A program made the translations under genes and the position numbers. Positions 56,421 through 64,000 of a stretch of DNA of 64,000 bases are shown here, piece after piece; within the stretch, counting starts at the first letter, position 1, and each line of letters begins with the position of its first letter. The notes beneath the pieces were generated by a model, which saw only the letters and a list, made by a program, of their open reading frames with translations, searched no databases and was not told the DNA's origin. The DNA is from Microtetraspora malaysiensis (GTDB lineage: Bacteria; Actinomycetota; Actinomycetes; Streptosporangiales; Streptosporangiaceae): NCBI RefSeq assembly GCF_001528665.1, contig NZ_BBYJ01000036.1, forward strand, positions 13,162 through 77,161, written 5' to 3'.

Positions 56421-56448
56421 CGGCGCCCCCGGCGGGCCGGGGGCGCCG
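56421..56448. terminator. Bidirectional terminator
   Basis: A 12-bp perfect stem CGGCGCCCCCGG/CCGGGGGCGCCG around a 4-nt loop between the convergent PolX and glutathione peroxidase genes. Confidence 0.85.
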
Positions 56449-56451
56449 GGG

Positions 56452-56943
56452 TCAGGCGGAGAGGGTCTTGTCGATCGCCGCGACGACCTCGGACGCCTCG
56501 GGCTCAGTGCGCGGCCGGAACCGCGCGACCACCTCGCCCGCGCCGTCCACCAGGAACTTCTCGAAGTTCCACTGGATGTCGCCCGCGGCGCCCTCCGCGT
56601 CGGGCGTCTGGGTCAGCGACGCGTACAGCGAGTGCCTGCCGTCGCCGTTGACCTCGATCTTCTCCAGCAGCGGGAAGTCCACGCCGTACGTGGTGGAGCA
56701 GAACTCCTGGATCTCCTCCGCCGAGCCAGGCTCCTGGCCCATGAACTGGTTGCAGGGCACGCCCACCACCGTGAAGCCGCGCCCGCCGTAGGTCTCCTGG
56801 AGGCGCACCAGGCCGGTGTACTGCGGGGTCAGCCCGCACTTCGACGCCACGTTGACGACCAGGGCCGCCCGGCCGCCGAGGAGGCCGCCGAGGGTGGTCT
56901 GCGTCCCGTCCAGGGTCCGCACCGGGATCTCAAGAATGCTCAT
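56452..56943 (-). CDS. Glutathione peroxidase family (Cys-type)
   Basis: A 163-residue thioredoxin-fold peroxidase. The peroxidatic residue is Cys in NVASKCGLTPQY, not selenocysteine. GVPCNQFMGQEPG and IQWNFEKFLVD carry the Gln, Trp and Asn of the active site. The second Cys (VPCNQ) suggests thioredoxin- rather than glutathione-dependent recycling, usual in actinomycetes, which have no glutathione. ATG at 56943 is the family start. Single gene. Confidence 0.93.
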   Translation of the reverse strand: MSILEIPVRTLDGTQTTLGGLLGGRAALVVNVASKCGLTPQYTGLVRLQETYGGRGFTVVGVPCNQFMGQEPGSAEEIQEFCSTTYGVDFPLLEKIEVNGDGRHSLYASLTQTPDAEGAAGDIQWNFEKFLVDGAGEVVARFRPRTEPEASEVVAAIDKTLSA

Positions 56944-57439
56944 GGCGCCGACTTTACCTACTGCCCTGCCGGCAATCTTTGCCCCGTCGCGTCGCCCGGG
57001 ACGGCACCAGAACACCGTTCGACGAGACGCGACGGAAGCGGGTAAAAGTTCCACCGGCGCACCGTCACGCCACGGTCGCGTGAGCGGCGGACGCGCTGGT
57101 CAGAGCGGGTGCGAGGGGCAAACCCCAAGCCACGGCCAAACTTGCGGAACCGCCGTCCCCACGTCCGCGACCGCATGACCAGCGGGTCCTCTTGGGAGCT
57201 CCAGAAGTCGTCGGGCGGGCGGCAAACAACTTCCTCCAGCGTGTCGCAGTTCACCGGATCGGGCCGGAACTCCTACTTCAATCCGGCTGAAGAGCCCGTC
57301 GCGGCGCCTGCCCGGGAGTGCACGTTGGATCCGGTGAGGCCGAGCGGACGGTCGTGCCCACGCCATGGGTGATGAACCGCCGGACGGGGCGCACACGTGC
57401 GCCCCGCGTTCCGCACGCGACCTGACGACAAGGACCGAA
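56944..57439. promoter_or_regulatory. Long divergent intergenic region/leader of transglycosylase-like gene
   Basis: 496 bp without a supportable gene. It holds the glutathione peroxidase promoter on the left. On the right a likely long 5' leader has a small hairpin GGGG-CAAA-CCCC near 57116-57127 and an AT-richer patch near 57220-57290. Rpf/transglycosylase genes of actinomycetes often have c-di-AMP riboswitch leaders, but its conserved blocks are not recognisable here. Confidence 0.4.
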
Positions 57440-58219
57440 TTGGACAGCAACAGAGTCAGCCACAGAGTTCTGATACGCAAAACGGCGGTCGCCGTGATCG
57501 CGGTCTCGGTGGTCGGAGGCATGGCAAGCGGCACCGCCGCGAGCGCCGAGCAGACCGAGCCGGCTGGACAGACCGGGCAGACCGCCGCCGCCACGGTGCG
57601 GGCCCTCATGGAGACGCCCGTGGAGGTGACAGCCAGGGTGCAGGTCCCCGTGGAGACGTCCGCGGAGGCGGCAACCATGGCTCAGGCTCCCGCGGAGACG
57701 TCCGCGGAGGCGACAGCCATGAGGGGATCCACGGCGGAGAGCGCGGCCGCGGGACCCGCGGTGACAGGATCCGTCGAGGTCGCGGAGCGCCCGGCGTACG
57801 CCACCTCCGTCAGCGGCATAACAGCGGTTCACACCGCCGTCTGGAGGACCAGCGCCAAGGCCGTCAAGCCCAAGGTGAGCGTGGCGGCGCCGGCGATCCT
57901 CAACAAGGCGTACGCCTTCCGGCTGGTGGCCCGGCGGTCGTGGCCGAGCACCCGCGGGCGGCAACCCGCGGCGCCCCAGTTCCAGTGCCTGGACAGCCTG
58001 TGGACGAGGGAGAGCGGCTGGAACCACCGGGCGGAGAACCCGTCTTCCGGTGCGTACGGGATCCCGCAGGCGTTGCCCGGCAACAAGATGAGCGGAACCG
58101 GCGTCGACTGGCGGTTCAATCCGCTGACCCAGATCAGATGGGGGCTGAAATACATCAGGACCCGGTACGGCTCGCCGTGCGGGGCATGGGGACACTTCCA
58201 GTCCCACAACTGGTACTAG
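57440..58219 (+). CDS. Secreted transglycosylase-like protein (SLT/Rpf-type C-terminus)
   Basis: A 259-residue exported protein. A signal peptide (about 10-38) is followed by a low-complexity Thr/Val/Ala/Glu stretch with an imperfect repeat (VETSAEA, AETSAEA). The C-terminal domain (about 185-259) has catalytic-type Glu in LWTRESGWNHRAENP and SSGAYGIPQALPG, as in lytic transglycosylase-like cell-wall enzymes. It ends WGHFQSHNWY. TTG at 57440 has AAGGA 5 nt upstream. It likely cuts or remodels peptidoglycan during growth or germination. Confidence 0.8.
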   Translation: MDSNRVSHRVLIRKTAVAVIAVSVVGGMASGTAASAEQTEPAGQTGQTAAATVRALMETPVEVTARVQVPVETSAEAATMAQAPAETSAEATAMRGSTAESAAAGPAVTGSVEVAERPAYATSVSGITAVHTAVWRTSAKAVKPKVSVAAPAILNKAYAFRLVARRSWPSTRGRQPAAPQFQCLDSLWTRESGWNHRAENPSSGAYGIPQALPGNKMSGTGVDWRFNPLTQIRWGLKYIRTRYGSPCGAWGHFQSHNWY

Positions 58220-58428
58220 CGAGTTCCACGCGACGGAGCCCCACGACGCGCGATGAAACGTCGTGAGGGTGCGATGGAACCCGTGACATCAAGGAGTGCC
58301 CAGGGGAAGGGACCACTCCTTGGGAAGCGCCCGGGGCCGCGGCTCGGGCGCTCTCCCTGCCTCTCACCGCCGCTGCCCGGCCCGAGCTCCCGCCTCGTCG
58401 CTCCTGCCGGGCCCTTGTCGAAGGTGTG

Positions 58429-59073
58429 TCAAGAGTGTCCGGTCAGGCCGCGCTCGCCGAGCCGTACGGCCATGGCCTGCACGAGGAGCTCCAGCCCGAA
58501 CTCGAACTCCGCCTCGTGGTCGCAGGCGGTGAGCTCCGAGGCGCGGGCGTGCAGCTCGGGGAAGAGGGCGGGGTCGGCCACGCCCACCGGCACGTCCGGC
58601 CGGTCGGGCGCGAACGTGGGCGTCACCCCGACCTCGCGGAGCAGCGAGCCGACGATGTAGGCGATGAACATGCGCAGCATCCGCACCGCCTCCTCGCCGT
58701 CGAAGCCGGCCTCGCGCAGCGTGGCCAGGGCGCGCTCGGCCGGGATCATCCCGGCCGGGGAGCGGAGCTGGCGGCTCACCACCACCATCGTGCAGCGCGG
58801 GTAGTGGTGGGCGATCTGACGGAAGGCCCGGGCCTGGATCCGGACGCGCTCGCCCCAGTGGGCGGATGGATCGTCGGTGAACTCGATCTCCGAGAGCACC
58901 GCCTCGGCCACGCCGTCCAGCAGAGCGGACTTGTTCGGCACGTGGTTGTAGAGGGACATGACGCCGGCCCCGAGCTCGGCCGCGATCCGGCGCATGGAGA
59001 CCGCGTCCGCGCCCTCGCGCTCGATGAGTTCCACGGCGGCGGCGACGATCCTCGCCCGGTTCAGGGTCGACAT
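58429..59073 (-). CDS. TetR/AcrR-family repressor
   Basis: A 214-residue regulator. N-terminal HTH: RIVAAAVELIEREGADAVSM, then AAELGAGVMSLYNHVPNKSALL. The C-terminal ligand domain (about 75-205) belongs to the TetR_C group seen in tetracycline-type repressors. ATG at 59073 with GGGAGA is the usual family start; ATG at 59097 is an alternative. Twin perfect palindromes lie just upstream, shared with the divergent ferritin-like gene, which is therefore its probable target. Confidence 0.9.
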   Translation of the reverse strand: MSTLNRARIVAAAVELIEREGADAVSMRRIAAELGAGVMSLYNHVPNKSALLDGVAEAVLSEIEFTDDPSAHWGERVRIQARAFRQIAHHYPRCTMVVVSRQLRSPAGMIPAERALATLREAGFDGEEAVRMLRMFIAYIVGSLLREVGVTPTFAPDRPDVPVGVADPALFPELHARASELTACDHEAEFEFGLELLVQAMAVRLGERGLTGHS

Positions 59074-59102
59074 GGCAGCGATTCTCTCCCAGACCATTGA
59101 CG

Positions 59103-59117
59103 ACGTACAGCGTACGT
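59103..59117. promoter_or_regulatory. TetR operator copy 1
   Basis: ACGTAC-AGC-GTACGT, a perfect 6-bp palindrome with a 3-bp spacer in the TetR/ferritin-like divergent promoter. Same core as copy 2, 27 bp centre to centre. Confidence 0.8.
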
Positions 59118-59129
59118 GACACGGTCGGG

Positions 59130-59144
59130 ACGTACGGTGTACGT
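59130..59144. promoter_or_regulatory. TetR operator copy 2
   Basis: ACGTAC-GGT-GTACGT, a second perfect palindrome with identical arms. It lies 15 nt before the GTG of the ferritin-like gene, so bound repressor would block that promoter. Confidence 0.8.
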
Positions 59145-59159
59145 AGACGGGAGGTCAAC

Positions 59160-60272
59160 GTGTCGACCCACGAGCTTTACACCATCCCCGCCGAGCTCTC
59201 CACATGGGATGTGGAGATGGCCGGTTCGGCCCGGTTTACCTGGGAATACGACGACGGCCGGGATCGAATGCTGTCCCTTTACCAAAAGGGCAAGGACAAG
59301 CAGTGGGACTCGGTCAAGCGCATCGACTGGGACATCGAGGTCGACCCGTACAACGTGCTCGGCGTACCCGACAACACGATCGCGATCTACGGGACTCCCC
59401 TATGGGAGCGGATGGGCGAGAAGCAGCGCCAAGAGGTCCGGCTGCACGGCGCGGCCTGGCAGTTCTCCCAGTTCCTGCACGGCGAGCAGGGGGCGATGAT
59501 CTGCTCGGCCCGCATCGTGGAGTCGGTGCCCGACCTGGACTCGAAGTTCTACGCCGCGACGCAGACGATGGACGAGGCACGGCACGCCGAGACCTACGCC
59601 CGCTTCCTGAAGGAGAAGGTCGGGCTGGCCTACCCGATCAACGAACACCTGAAGGCCCTGCTGGACAGCACGCTGAGCGACTCCCGCTGGGACATGCCCT
59701 ACCTCGGCATGCAGGTGCTGATCGAGGGCCTCGCCCTGGCCGCGTTCGGCGTGATGCGCGACATCACCACCAAGCCGCTGCCCAAGCAGATCCTCGCGTA
59801 CGTGATGCAGGACGAGGCGCGGCACGTCGCGTTCGGCCGGATGGCACTGCGCGACTACTACAAGAACCTCTCGGAGACCGAACGGCGCGAGCGCGAGGAC
59901 TTCGTCATCGAGGGCTGCTACCTGATGCGGGACCGGCTGCGCGGGCGCGAGACGTGGGAGGCCCTCGACCTGTCCAAGCAGGAGGTCGACGAGGCGATGG
60001 GCCACGTCGACGAGTCGGACTACATGCGCCTGTTCCGCTCGCTGCTGTTCAGCCGGATCGTGCCGTGCGTCAAGGACATCGGCCTGTGGAGCCCGCGCCT
60101 GCAGCAGGCCTACGCCGACATGGGCGTCCTGGAGATGGCGGGGCAGAACCTCGAGGCGCTGATGAAGCAGGACGAGGAGATCGCGGACAAGATCGACGCG
60201 GAGCGGTTCACCCGCGAGGAGGCCGAGCGCCACGAGGAGGTCACCGAGACCATCGCCATGGCCGCCGACTGA
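59160..60272 (+). CDS. Ferritin-like diiron-carboxylate protein
   Basis: A 370-residue helical protein. Four diiron ligands sets appear in order: Glu in HGEQGAM, ExxH in DEARHAETY, Glu in VLIEGLALAAFG and ExxH in DEARHVAFG. This is the layout of R2-like and AurF-like oxygenases. The substrate could be a fatty acid, amine or cofactor, which cannot be read. GTG at 59160 has GGGAGG 5 nt upstream. The tight TetR control through twin operators suggests an inducible oxidation or detoxification role. Confidence 0.82.
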   Translation: MSTHELYTIPAELSTWDVEMAGSARFTWEYDDGRDRMLSLYQKGKDKQWDSVKRIDWDIEVDPYNVLGVPDNTIAIYGTPLWERMGEKQRQEVRLHGAAWQFSQFLHGEQGAMICSARIVESVPDLDSKFYAATQTMDEARHAETYARFLKEKVGLAYPINEHLKALLDSTLSDSRWDMPYLGMQVLIEGLALAAFGVMRDITTKPLPKQILAYVMQDEARHVAFGRMALRDYYKNLSETERREREDFVIEGCYLMRDRLRGRETWEALDLSKQEVDEAMGHVDESDYMRLFRSLLFSRIVPCVKDIGLWSPRLQQAYADMGVLEMAGQNLEALMKQDEEIADKIDAERFTREEAERHEEVTETIAMAAD

Positions 60273-60303
60273 CTCCCGCGCCACCGGGTCGCGGGCGCCG
60301 CGC

Positions 60304-60705
60304 TCACACCGAGAGCACGAAGATCGCGGCGCCCGCCACGACCGCCAGGACGCCCCACCACGCGAGCAGCGCGTCGGTCATGAAGTTCAGCGGATGCCCC
60401 AGGTGCAGCGCCCGCTGCAACCGGAGGAAACGGGCGCCGACCCGGGCCAGCAGCGCGGTGCCGCAGAGCGCGCCGAAGGAGAAGGCGGCGAGCGCGACCC
60501 CTCCCATGCCGTGCCGTACGGTGACGCCGGTGGCGACGAGGGAGAGCGAGCACAGGGTGACGGCGGTGCGGACCCACGCCAGCCGGGTGCGCTCGTTCTG
60601 GAGCCCCGGGTCCCAGCTCACCAGGGTCGGGTCGGCGCCCGCCTCGGTGTCCGCCTCGGTGTCCGCCTCCGTGTCCGCCTTGGTGTCCGCCTCCGTGTCC
60701 GTCAT
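60304..60705 (-). CDS. DUF202 membrane protein with acidic N-terminal repeat
   Basis: A 133-residue protein. Residues 1-22 are an acidic repeat of Asp-Thr-Glu-Ala units. A DUF202 domain follows with LQNERTRLAWVRTAVTL before the first of three hydrophobic helices. Function unknown; such proteins often come in pairs, as here. ATG at 60705 overlaps the stop of the upstream DUF202 gene. Confidence 0.8.
   Translation of the reverse strand: MTDTEADTKADTEADTEADTEAGADPTLVSWDPGLQNERTRLAWVRTAVTLCSLSLVATGVTVRHGMGGVALAAFSFGALCGTALLARVGARFLRLQRALHLGHPLNFMTDALLAWWGVLAVVAGAAIFVLSV
60641..60700. repeat. 12-bp tandem repeat (five units) in DUF202 gene
   Basis: Five 12-bp units based on gcctcggtgtcc encode the acidic N-terminal repeat. 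Units differ by one or two bases. Copy number probably varies between strains. Confidence 0.85.
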
Positions 60706-61034
60706 GCCAGCACGATCAGTACGAGGGCGATGACCGCCACCCCGGCCACGCCGTACCCGAAGAGCGGCGCGAGGGCGGGCGGCGGCAGCGGGTCCTGACG
60801 GCGCAGCGCCCGCTGAACGCGCCTCCAACGGGGGTAGGCCATGACGGCGGTCACGGCGGACAGCACCACGAGCACGACGGCGAGCAGGGTTTTGATCCAG
60901 TCCACGAAGATGTGGGAGGGGACCGCCGCCATCGCGATGCCGCCCGCGCTCATCGCGAGCGAGGTGCTGAGCCAGGTGAGGAACGTCCGCTCGTTGGCCA
61001 GCGTGAATCGCGGATCCGGTTCATGCCCATCCAT
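60702..61034 (-). CDS. YidH-like DUF202 membrane protein
   Basis: A 110-residue protein with PDPRFTLANERTFLTWL, the family hallmark, and three hydrophobic helices. ATG at 61034 is 7 nt after TATTCT (61047-61042), fitting a leaderless mRNA; ATG at 61058 has a ribosome site only 2 nt away, so is less likely. Operon with the next DUF202 gene through a 4-nt overlap. Confidence 0.82.
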   Translation of the reverse strand: MDGHEPDPRFTLANERTFLTWLSTSLAMSAGGIAMAAVPSHIFVDWIKTLLAVVLVVLSAVTAVMAYPRWRRVQRALRRQDPLPPPALAPLFGYGVAGVAVIALVLIVLA

Positions 61035-61346
61035 GAAACTAAGAATATTTTGCGACATTTCCCCTTAGTTATGATGGAATGCCGGAAACGAGGAACACCA
61101 CTACAGGTGTGATCGACATCGACGCCGGGATCGTGACCCGGCCGTCCCCGGGAAATCACCAGGATCGATGGGGAAATCCCCGGAAATCCGAGATCCTTGG
61201 CAGGCATGAGGAGCGCACCGCCCCGAGTGACCTTCCCCGGGCCGCGTCCGGTGACGCGCGGCGAGACCGGGAACCGGAGACCCGGGACGGCCGCGGTGAC
61301 AGGACAGGCCCGGCGACCGGCGGGCGCGGAGAGATCGGGGGAACCA

Positions 61347-61622
61347 ATGGCGACGTGTGAACACCTGGAGGGCGCCGACGCCCCGGCGCCGGTGACGCCC
61401 GAGGGCTGCGCCGAGTGCCTCGCCACGGGGATGCGCTGGGTCCACCTGCGCAAGTGCCTGCGCTGCGGGCACATCGGATGCTGCGACTCCTCCCCCGGAC
61501 GGCACGCCACCGCGCACTTCCGGGAGACCGGACACCCGGTGATCGTCTCGTTCGAGCCCGGCGAGAACTGGCGCTGGTGCTACCTCGACAACCTGATGGA
61601 CGCGCACGACGGCCTCGCCTGA
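61347..61622 (+). CDS. UBP-type zinc-finger protein
   Basis: A 91-residue protein made of a single ZnF-UBP domain. Ligands are visible as CEH near the N-terminus, CAEC, CLRCGHIGCCD, HATAHFRETGHPV and the Trp/Tyr strand WRWCYLD. The domain binds ubiquitin C-termini in eukaryotes; bacteria lack ubiquitin, so the role here is unknown. Often found next to or fused to CPA1 antiporters, as the convergent neighbour is here. RBS GGGGGA precedes ATG 61347. Confidence 0.88.
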   Translation: MATCEHLEGADAPAPVTPEGCAECLATGMRWVHLRKCLRCGHIGCCDSSPGRHATAHFRETGHPVIVSFEPGENWRWCYLDNLMDAHDGLA

Positions 61623-61659
61623 CCTCCTGGTGGCGGGCCCGATGGTCACCCGTCCGTGA

Positions 61660-63249
61660 TCAGTCGCGGACGAGCGTGGCCTCCTCGAAGTCGAGCTCCT
61701 GCATCATCCGCCGCAGCACCTCGTCGTCGATGCGGCGCTCGTCGCGGAGCCGGATGATCACGTCTCGCTCGGTGTCGATCATCTCGCGGCGCAGCCGCCG
61801 GTAGAGCGACGCCGGCGTCTCCTCCCCCTCCGGTCCGGTGCCGCCGCCCAGCCGCTCCCAGGCGTGCAGCGCCCTGCGCTCGGTCCGGGCACGCAGCACC
61901 TCGACGACCTCCTCGTGGACGTCCAGGACGCTCTCCGCGAGCATCTCGTCCAGCCGGGCCAGCGCGGCGTCGGCGGCGGCCTGCTGCGCGGCGGCCTCGT
62001 GCAGGTCGTCCTGGTAGCGCTCGCGCTCGTTGGACACGCCCAGCTTCCTGATCAGCCAGGGGAAGGACAACCCCTGGACGACCAGCGTGCCGATGACGAT
62101 GACGAACGTCACGAACAGCAGCAGATCGCGCTCGGGAAAATCCTGCGGCAGGGCGAACGCGGCGGCGAGCGAGACCACGCCCCGCATCCCCGCCCAGCTC
62201 AGGACCACCACGTGCCGCCAGGGCGGCCGGACGGGTTCGCGCCGCCTGATCCTCTTGGACAGGATCCGCGGCACGTACGTCGAGGGGATCATCCAGACGA
62301 CCCGCGCCACCACCGCCACCAGCAGCAGGACCAGCGCGTACGTCACGATCCGGGCCGGGCTCTCCCCCTTCAGCCCGAGCACGATCGGCCGGAGTTGCAG
62401 GCCGATGAGGATGAAGACGATCGATTCCAGGATGAAGTCGGCCACCTGCCAGACCGCGTTGGACAGCAGCCGGGTCCCGTAGGTCGAGCGACTCATCCGA
62501 TAGCCGAGGTACAGGCCCACGATCACCACGGCGATGACGCCGGAGGCGTGCGCCAGTTCCCCGGCCAGGTACGCGACGTACGGCAGCAGCAGCGACATCC
62601 CGTTGGTGACGAGCGCGTCGGTGAGCCTGCGCAGCACCAGCCCGGCCACGTACGCGATGGCGAGCCCGATCGCCACCCCGGCACCGGCGGCGTAGAGGAA
62701 CGCCCCGCCCGCCTGGACCAGGCCGACGCCCGTGCCGACCACCGCGCCGACCGCCACGCGGAACGCGGTGAGGGCGGTGGCGTCGTTGAACAGGCTCTCA
62801 CCGATCAGGATGGTGAGCGGCCGCCGCGGCAGGCCGAGCCGGCGGCCGATGGCGACCGCGGCGACCGCGTCCGGCGGCGCCACGATCGCCCCGAGCGCGA
62901 AGGCGGCCGCGAGCGGCAGCCTCGGGATCATCAGGTGCGCGACCATGCCGATCACGACGGTGGTGAACAGCACCAGGCCCACCGAGAGCAGACCCACCGC
63001 GCGCGCCGTGTCCCGCAGCCGCAGATAGGAGCTGTCCAGCGCCGCCGAGTACAGCAGGGGCGGGAGGAACACCAGCAGGACGACGTCGGGGTTGAGCCGG
63101 TATTCGGGCACGCCCGGCACATACGACAGGACCAGTCCGACGATCACCAGCAGCAAGGGAGCCGACAGGTCCCGTCTCCTGGCGGTCCCGGCGACCACGA
63201 GCGCGCCGACGGCCAGCAGGACCAGCCCGGCGACCGTCGAGATGTCCAT
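61660..63249 (-). CDS. CPA1-family Na+/H+ antiporter
   Basis: A 529-residue antiporter. About 12 hydrophobic helices fill residues 1-405, including LGAIVAPPDAVAAVAIG with the conserved Asp, and IGESLFNDATALTAF with the ND motif. A hydrophilic, helical cytoplasmic C-terminal tail of about 115 residues may regulate it. ATG at 63249, or TTG at 63252 just before it, follows TACGCT by 9 or 6 nt, so the mRNA may be leaderless. It exchanges Na+ (or K+) for H+. Confidence 0.88.
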   Translation of the reverse strand: MDISTVAGLVLLAVGALVVAGTARRRDLSAPLLLVIVGLVLSYVPGVPEYRLNPDVVLLVFLPPLLYSAALDSSYLRLRDTARAVGLLSVGLVLFTTVVIGMVAHLMIPRLPLAAAFALGAIVAPPDAVAAVAIGRRLGLPRRPLTILIGESLFNDATALTAFRVAVGAVVGTGVGLVQAGGAFLYAAGAGVAIGLAIAYVAGLVLRRLTDALVTNGMSLLLPYVAYLAGELAHASGVIAVVIVGLYLGYRMSRSTYGTRLLSNAVWQVADFILESIVFILIGLQLRPIVLGLKGESPARIVTYALVLLLVAVVARVVWMIPSTYVPRILSKRIRRREPVRPPWRHVVVLSWAGMRGVVSLAAAFALPQDFPERDLLLFVTFVIVIGTLVVQGLSFPWLIRKLGVSNERERYQDDLHEAAAQQAAADAALARLDEMLAESVLDVHEEVVEVLRARTERRALHAWERLGGGTGPEGEETPASLYRRLRREMIDTERDVIIRLRDERRIDDEVLRRMMQELDFEEATLVRD

Positions 63250-63299
63250 CAACCGTCGAGCGTACTCGCGTGGTCGTCACAGACGCCGGGCGGTCCCCG

Positions 63300-64000
63300 T
63301 CACCAGTCGCGCTCGTCCCGCGGCTCGGGGCGCGTCCGCTCGCCGGTGCTGTACATCGGGTCCTGGACGTAGGGCCGGGTCAGCGACGGGTCGGTCTGGC
63401 GCGACGCCGGGGCGCCCAGTCCGAGCGGGTCGTTCGGGTCCACACCGGTGGACGGTGCGGCCTGCGGCTGGCCCGGCTGGGGCTGCTGCTGTCCCTGCTG
63501 CGGCTGTCCCTGCTGCGGGTAGGGCTCGGGATCGAACCGGTAGGCCGGACGGCCCGGGACCGGCGAGGGGAACTGGTACACCGGCTCCCCCGGCTCGTAC
63601 CCGCCGCCGGAGGGGTCCCCGGACCGGGGCTGCGGGTCGTACTGGCCCGGTCGCTCATACCTGCCGGTCTCGTTCTGGTCCCGGTCGTACTGGCCCGGTC
63701 GCTCATACCTGCCGGTCTCGTTCTGGTCCCGGTCGTACTGGCCCGGCGGCTCGTACCTGCCGGTCTCGTTCTGGTCCCGGTCGTACTGGCCCGGCGGCTC
63801 ATACCTACCGGTCTCGTACTGGCCTGTGTCGTACTGGCCGTATCCCGGCGGGGTGGGGTCGTAGGGCAGGGAGTCGCCCACGATCAGGTTCTCTCTCGGA
63901 ACGCTGTCGGTCGGTGCGGCCGCGCGCCGGTCGCGGCCGGGATTGCCCCGCGCCACGAGCACGTCGTTCGGACCGACCGCGGCCGGAGCGGACTCCTGCT
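63300..64000 (-). CDS. Repeat-rich hydrophilic protein, 5' end outside window
   Basis: The last 233 codons of a protein whose frame stays open to the window edge, so the start is missing. It is hydrophilic and disordered-looking. Three nearly identical 16-residue units (GRYE-P/R-PGQYDRDQNET) and partial copies fill the middle, then a Pro/Gln-rich stretch and an Arg/Glu end (TRPEPRDERDW). No family recognised. Tyr-Gln-Pro-rich tails like this occur on actinomycete membrane or surface proteins. Confidence 0.7.
   Translation of the reverse strand, partial: QESAPAAVGPNDVLVARGNPGRDRRAAAPTDSVPRENLIVGDSLPYDPTPPGYGQYDTGQYETGRYEPPGQYDRDQNETGRYEPPGQYDRDQNETGRYERPGQYDRDQNETGRYERPGQYDPQPRSGDPSGGGYEPGEPVYQFPSPVPGRPAYRFDPEPYPQQGQPQQGQQQPQPGQPQAAPSTGVDPNDPLGLGAPASRQTDPSLTRPYVQDPMYSTGERTRPEPRDERDW
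63636..63828. repeat. 48-bp in-frame tandem repeat
   Basis: Three complete 48-bp units (63661-63708, 63709-63756, 63757-63804) with partial copies on both sides. They differ by only a few bases, so the expansion is recent. They encode the 16-residue GRYE-PGQYDRDQNET unit of the protein at the right edge. Confidence 0.85.

Noticed and set aside
56944-57439. c-di-AMP (ydaO) riboswitch before the transglycosylase-like gene
   Set aside because: Some blocks look vaguely similar (AGAGCGGG near 57112), but the conserved GGGGUGAAUC and CCGAACCCG-type blocks are missing.
63636-63828. CRISPR array
   Set aside because: The 48-bp units are contiguous without spacers and stay in frame inside a coding sequence.

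Overview
This is a very GC-rich window from a filamentous actinomycete. The gene content (SbcCD, PadR/PucR/TetR/LacI regulators, LCP protein, LuxR-type STAND regulator, FtsH-like protease, many GTG/TTG starts and several probably leaderless genes) points to the order Streptosporangiales; the genus cannot be read from the sequence. I see no rRNA, tRNA, insertion sequence, prophage or CRISPR array. The layout is chromosomal, with compact operons and strong hairpin terminators between convergent genes.

Region by region. (1) 1-3204: a PadR regulator with a small coupled gene, a CorA-type metal channel and an M50-type membrane metallopeptidase. (2) 3264-8998: three co-directional genes encoding two winged-helix-containing proteins and an SMC-like coiled-coil ATPase with a degenerate ABC signature. 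This is the most interesting locus: it is laid out like MukFEB/MksFEB/JetABC but has no JetD nuclease next to it. (3) 9052-13402: amino-acid/amine permease plus zinc alcohol dehydrogenase, divergent from a PucR regulator. (4) 13602-18739: SbcC and SbcD. (5) 18888-25315: two paralogous serine hydrolases with C-terminal membrane domains, a third alpha/beta hydrolase, a four-TM LCP protein and an ArsR-type regulator. (6) 25557-28053: a MenC-like enolase-superfamily protein without catalytic lysines, and an MFS exporter. (7) 28166-35746: a tightly coupled five-gene operon (SWIM zinc finger, DUF5691-like, MoxR AAA, DUF5682-like, VWA). (8) 35920-45832: a large LuxR-type STAND regulator, an aldehyde dehydrogenase, an oversized FtsH-like protease with a lipoprotein, an AhpD-like protein and an SDR. 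(9) 45899-51963: a surface-glycan cassette (RmlB, MFS, GT4, epimerase with a Tyr-to-His change, WecA/TagO-like transferase) containing one probable gene remnant. (10) 52085-54539: stand-alone MsiK-type sugar ABC ATPase divergent from a LacI regulator. (11) 54687-64000: PolX, glutathione peroxidase, a secreted transglycosylase-like protein behind a long leader, a TetR regulator and diiron ferritin-like protein sharing twin perfect palindromes, two DUF202 membrane proteins, a UBP zinc-finger protein, a CPA1 antiporter, and a repeat-rich protein cut by the window edge.

Genome maintenance is a recurring theme (SMC-like operon, SbcCD, PolX), as is cell-envelope biology (LCP, glycan cassette, transglycosylase, FtsH-like protease). 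Family names come from motif reading only; no database search was run.
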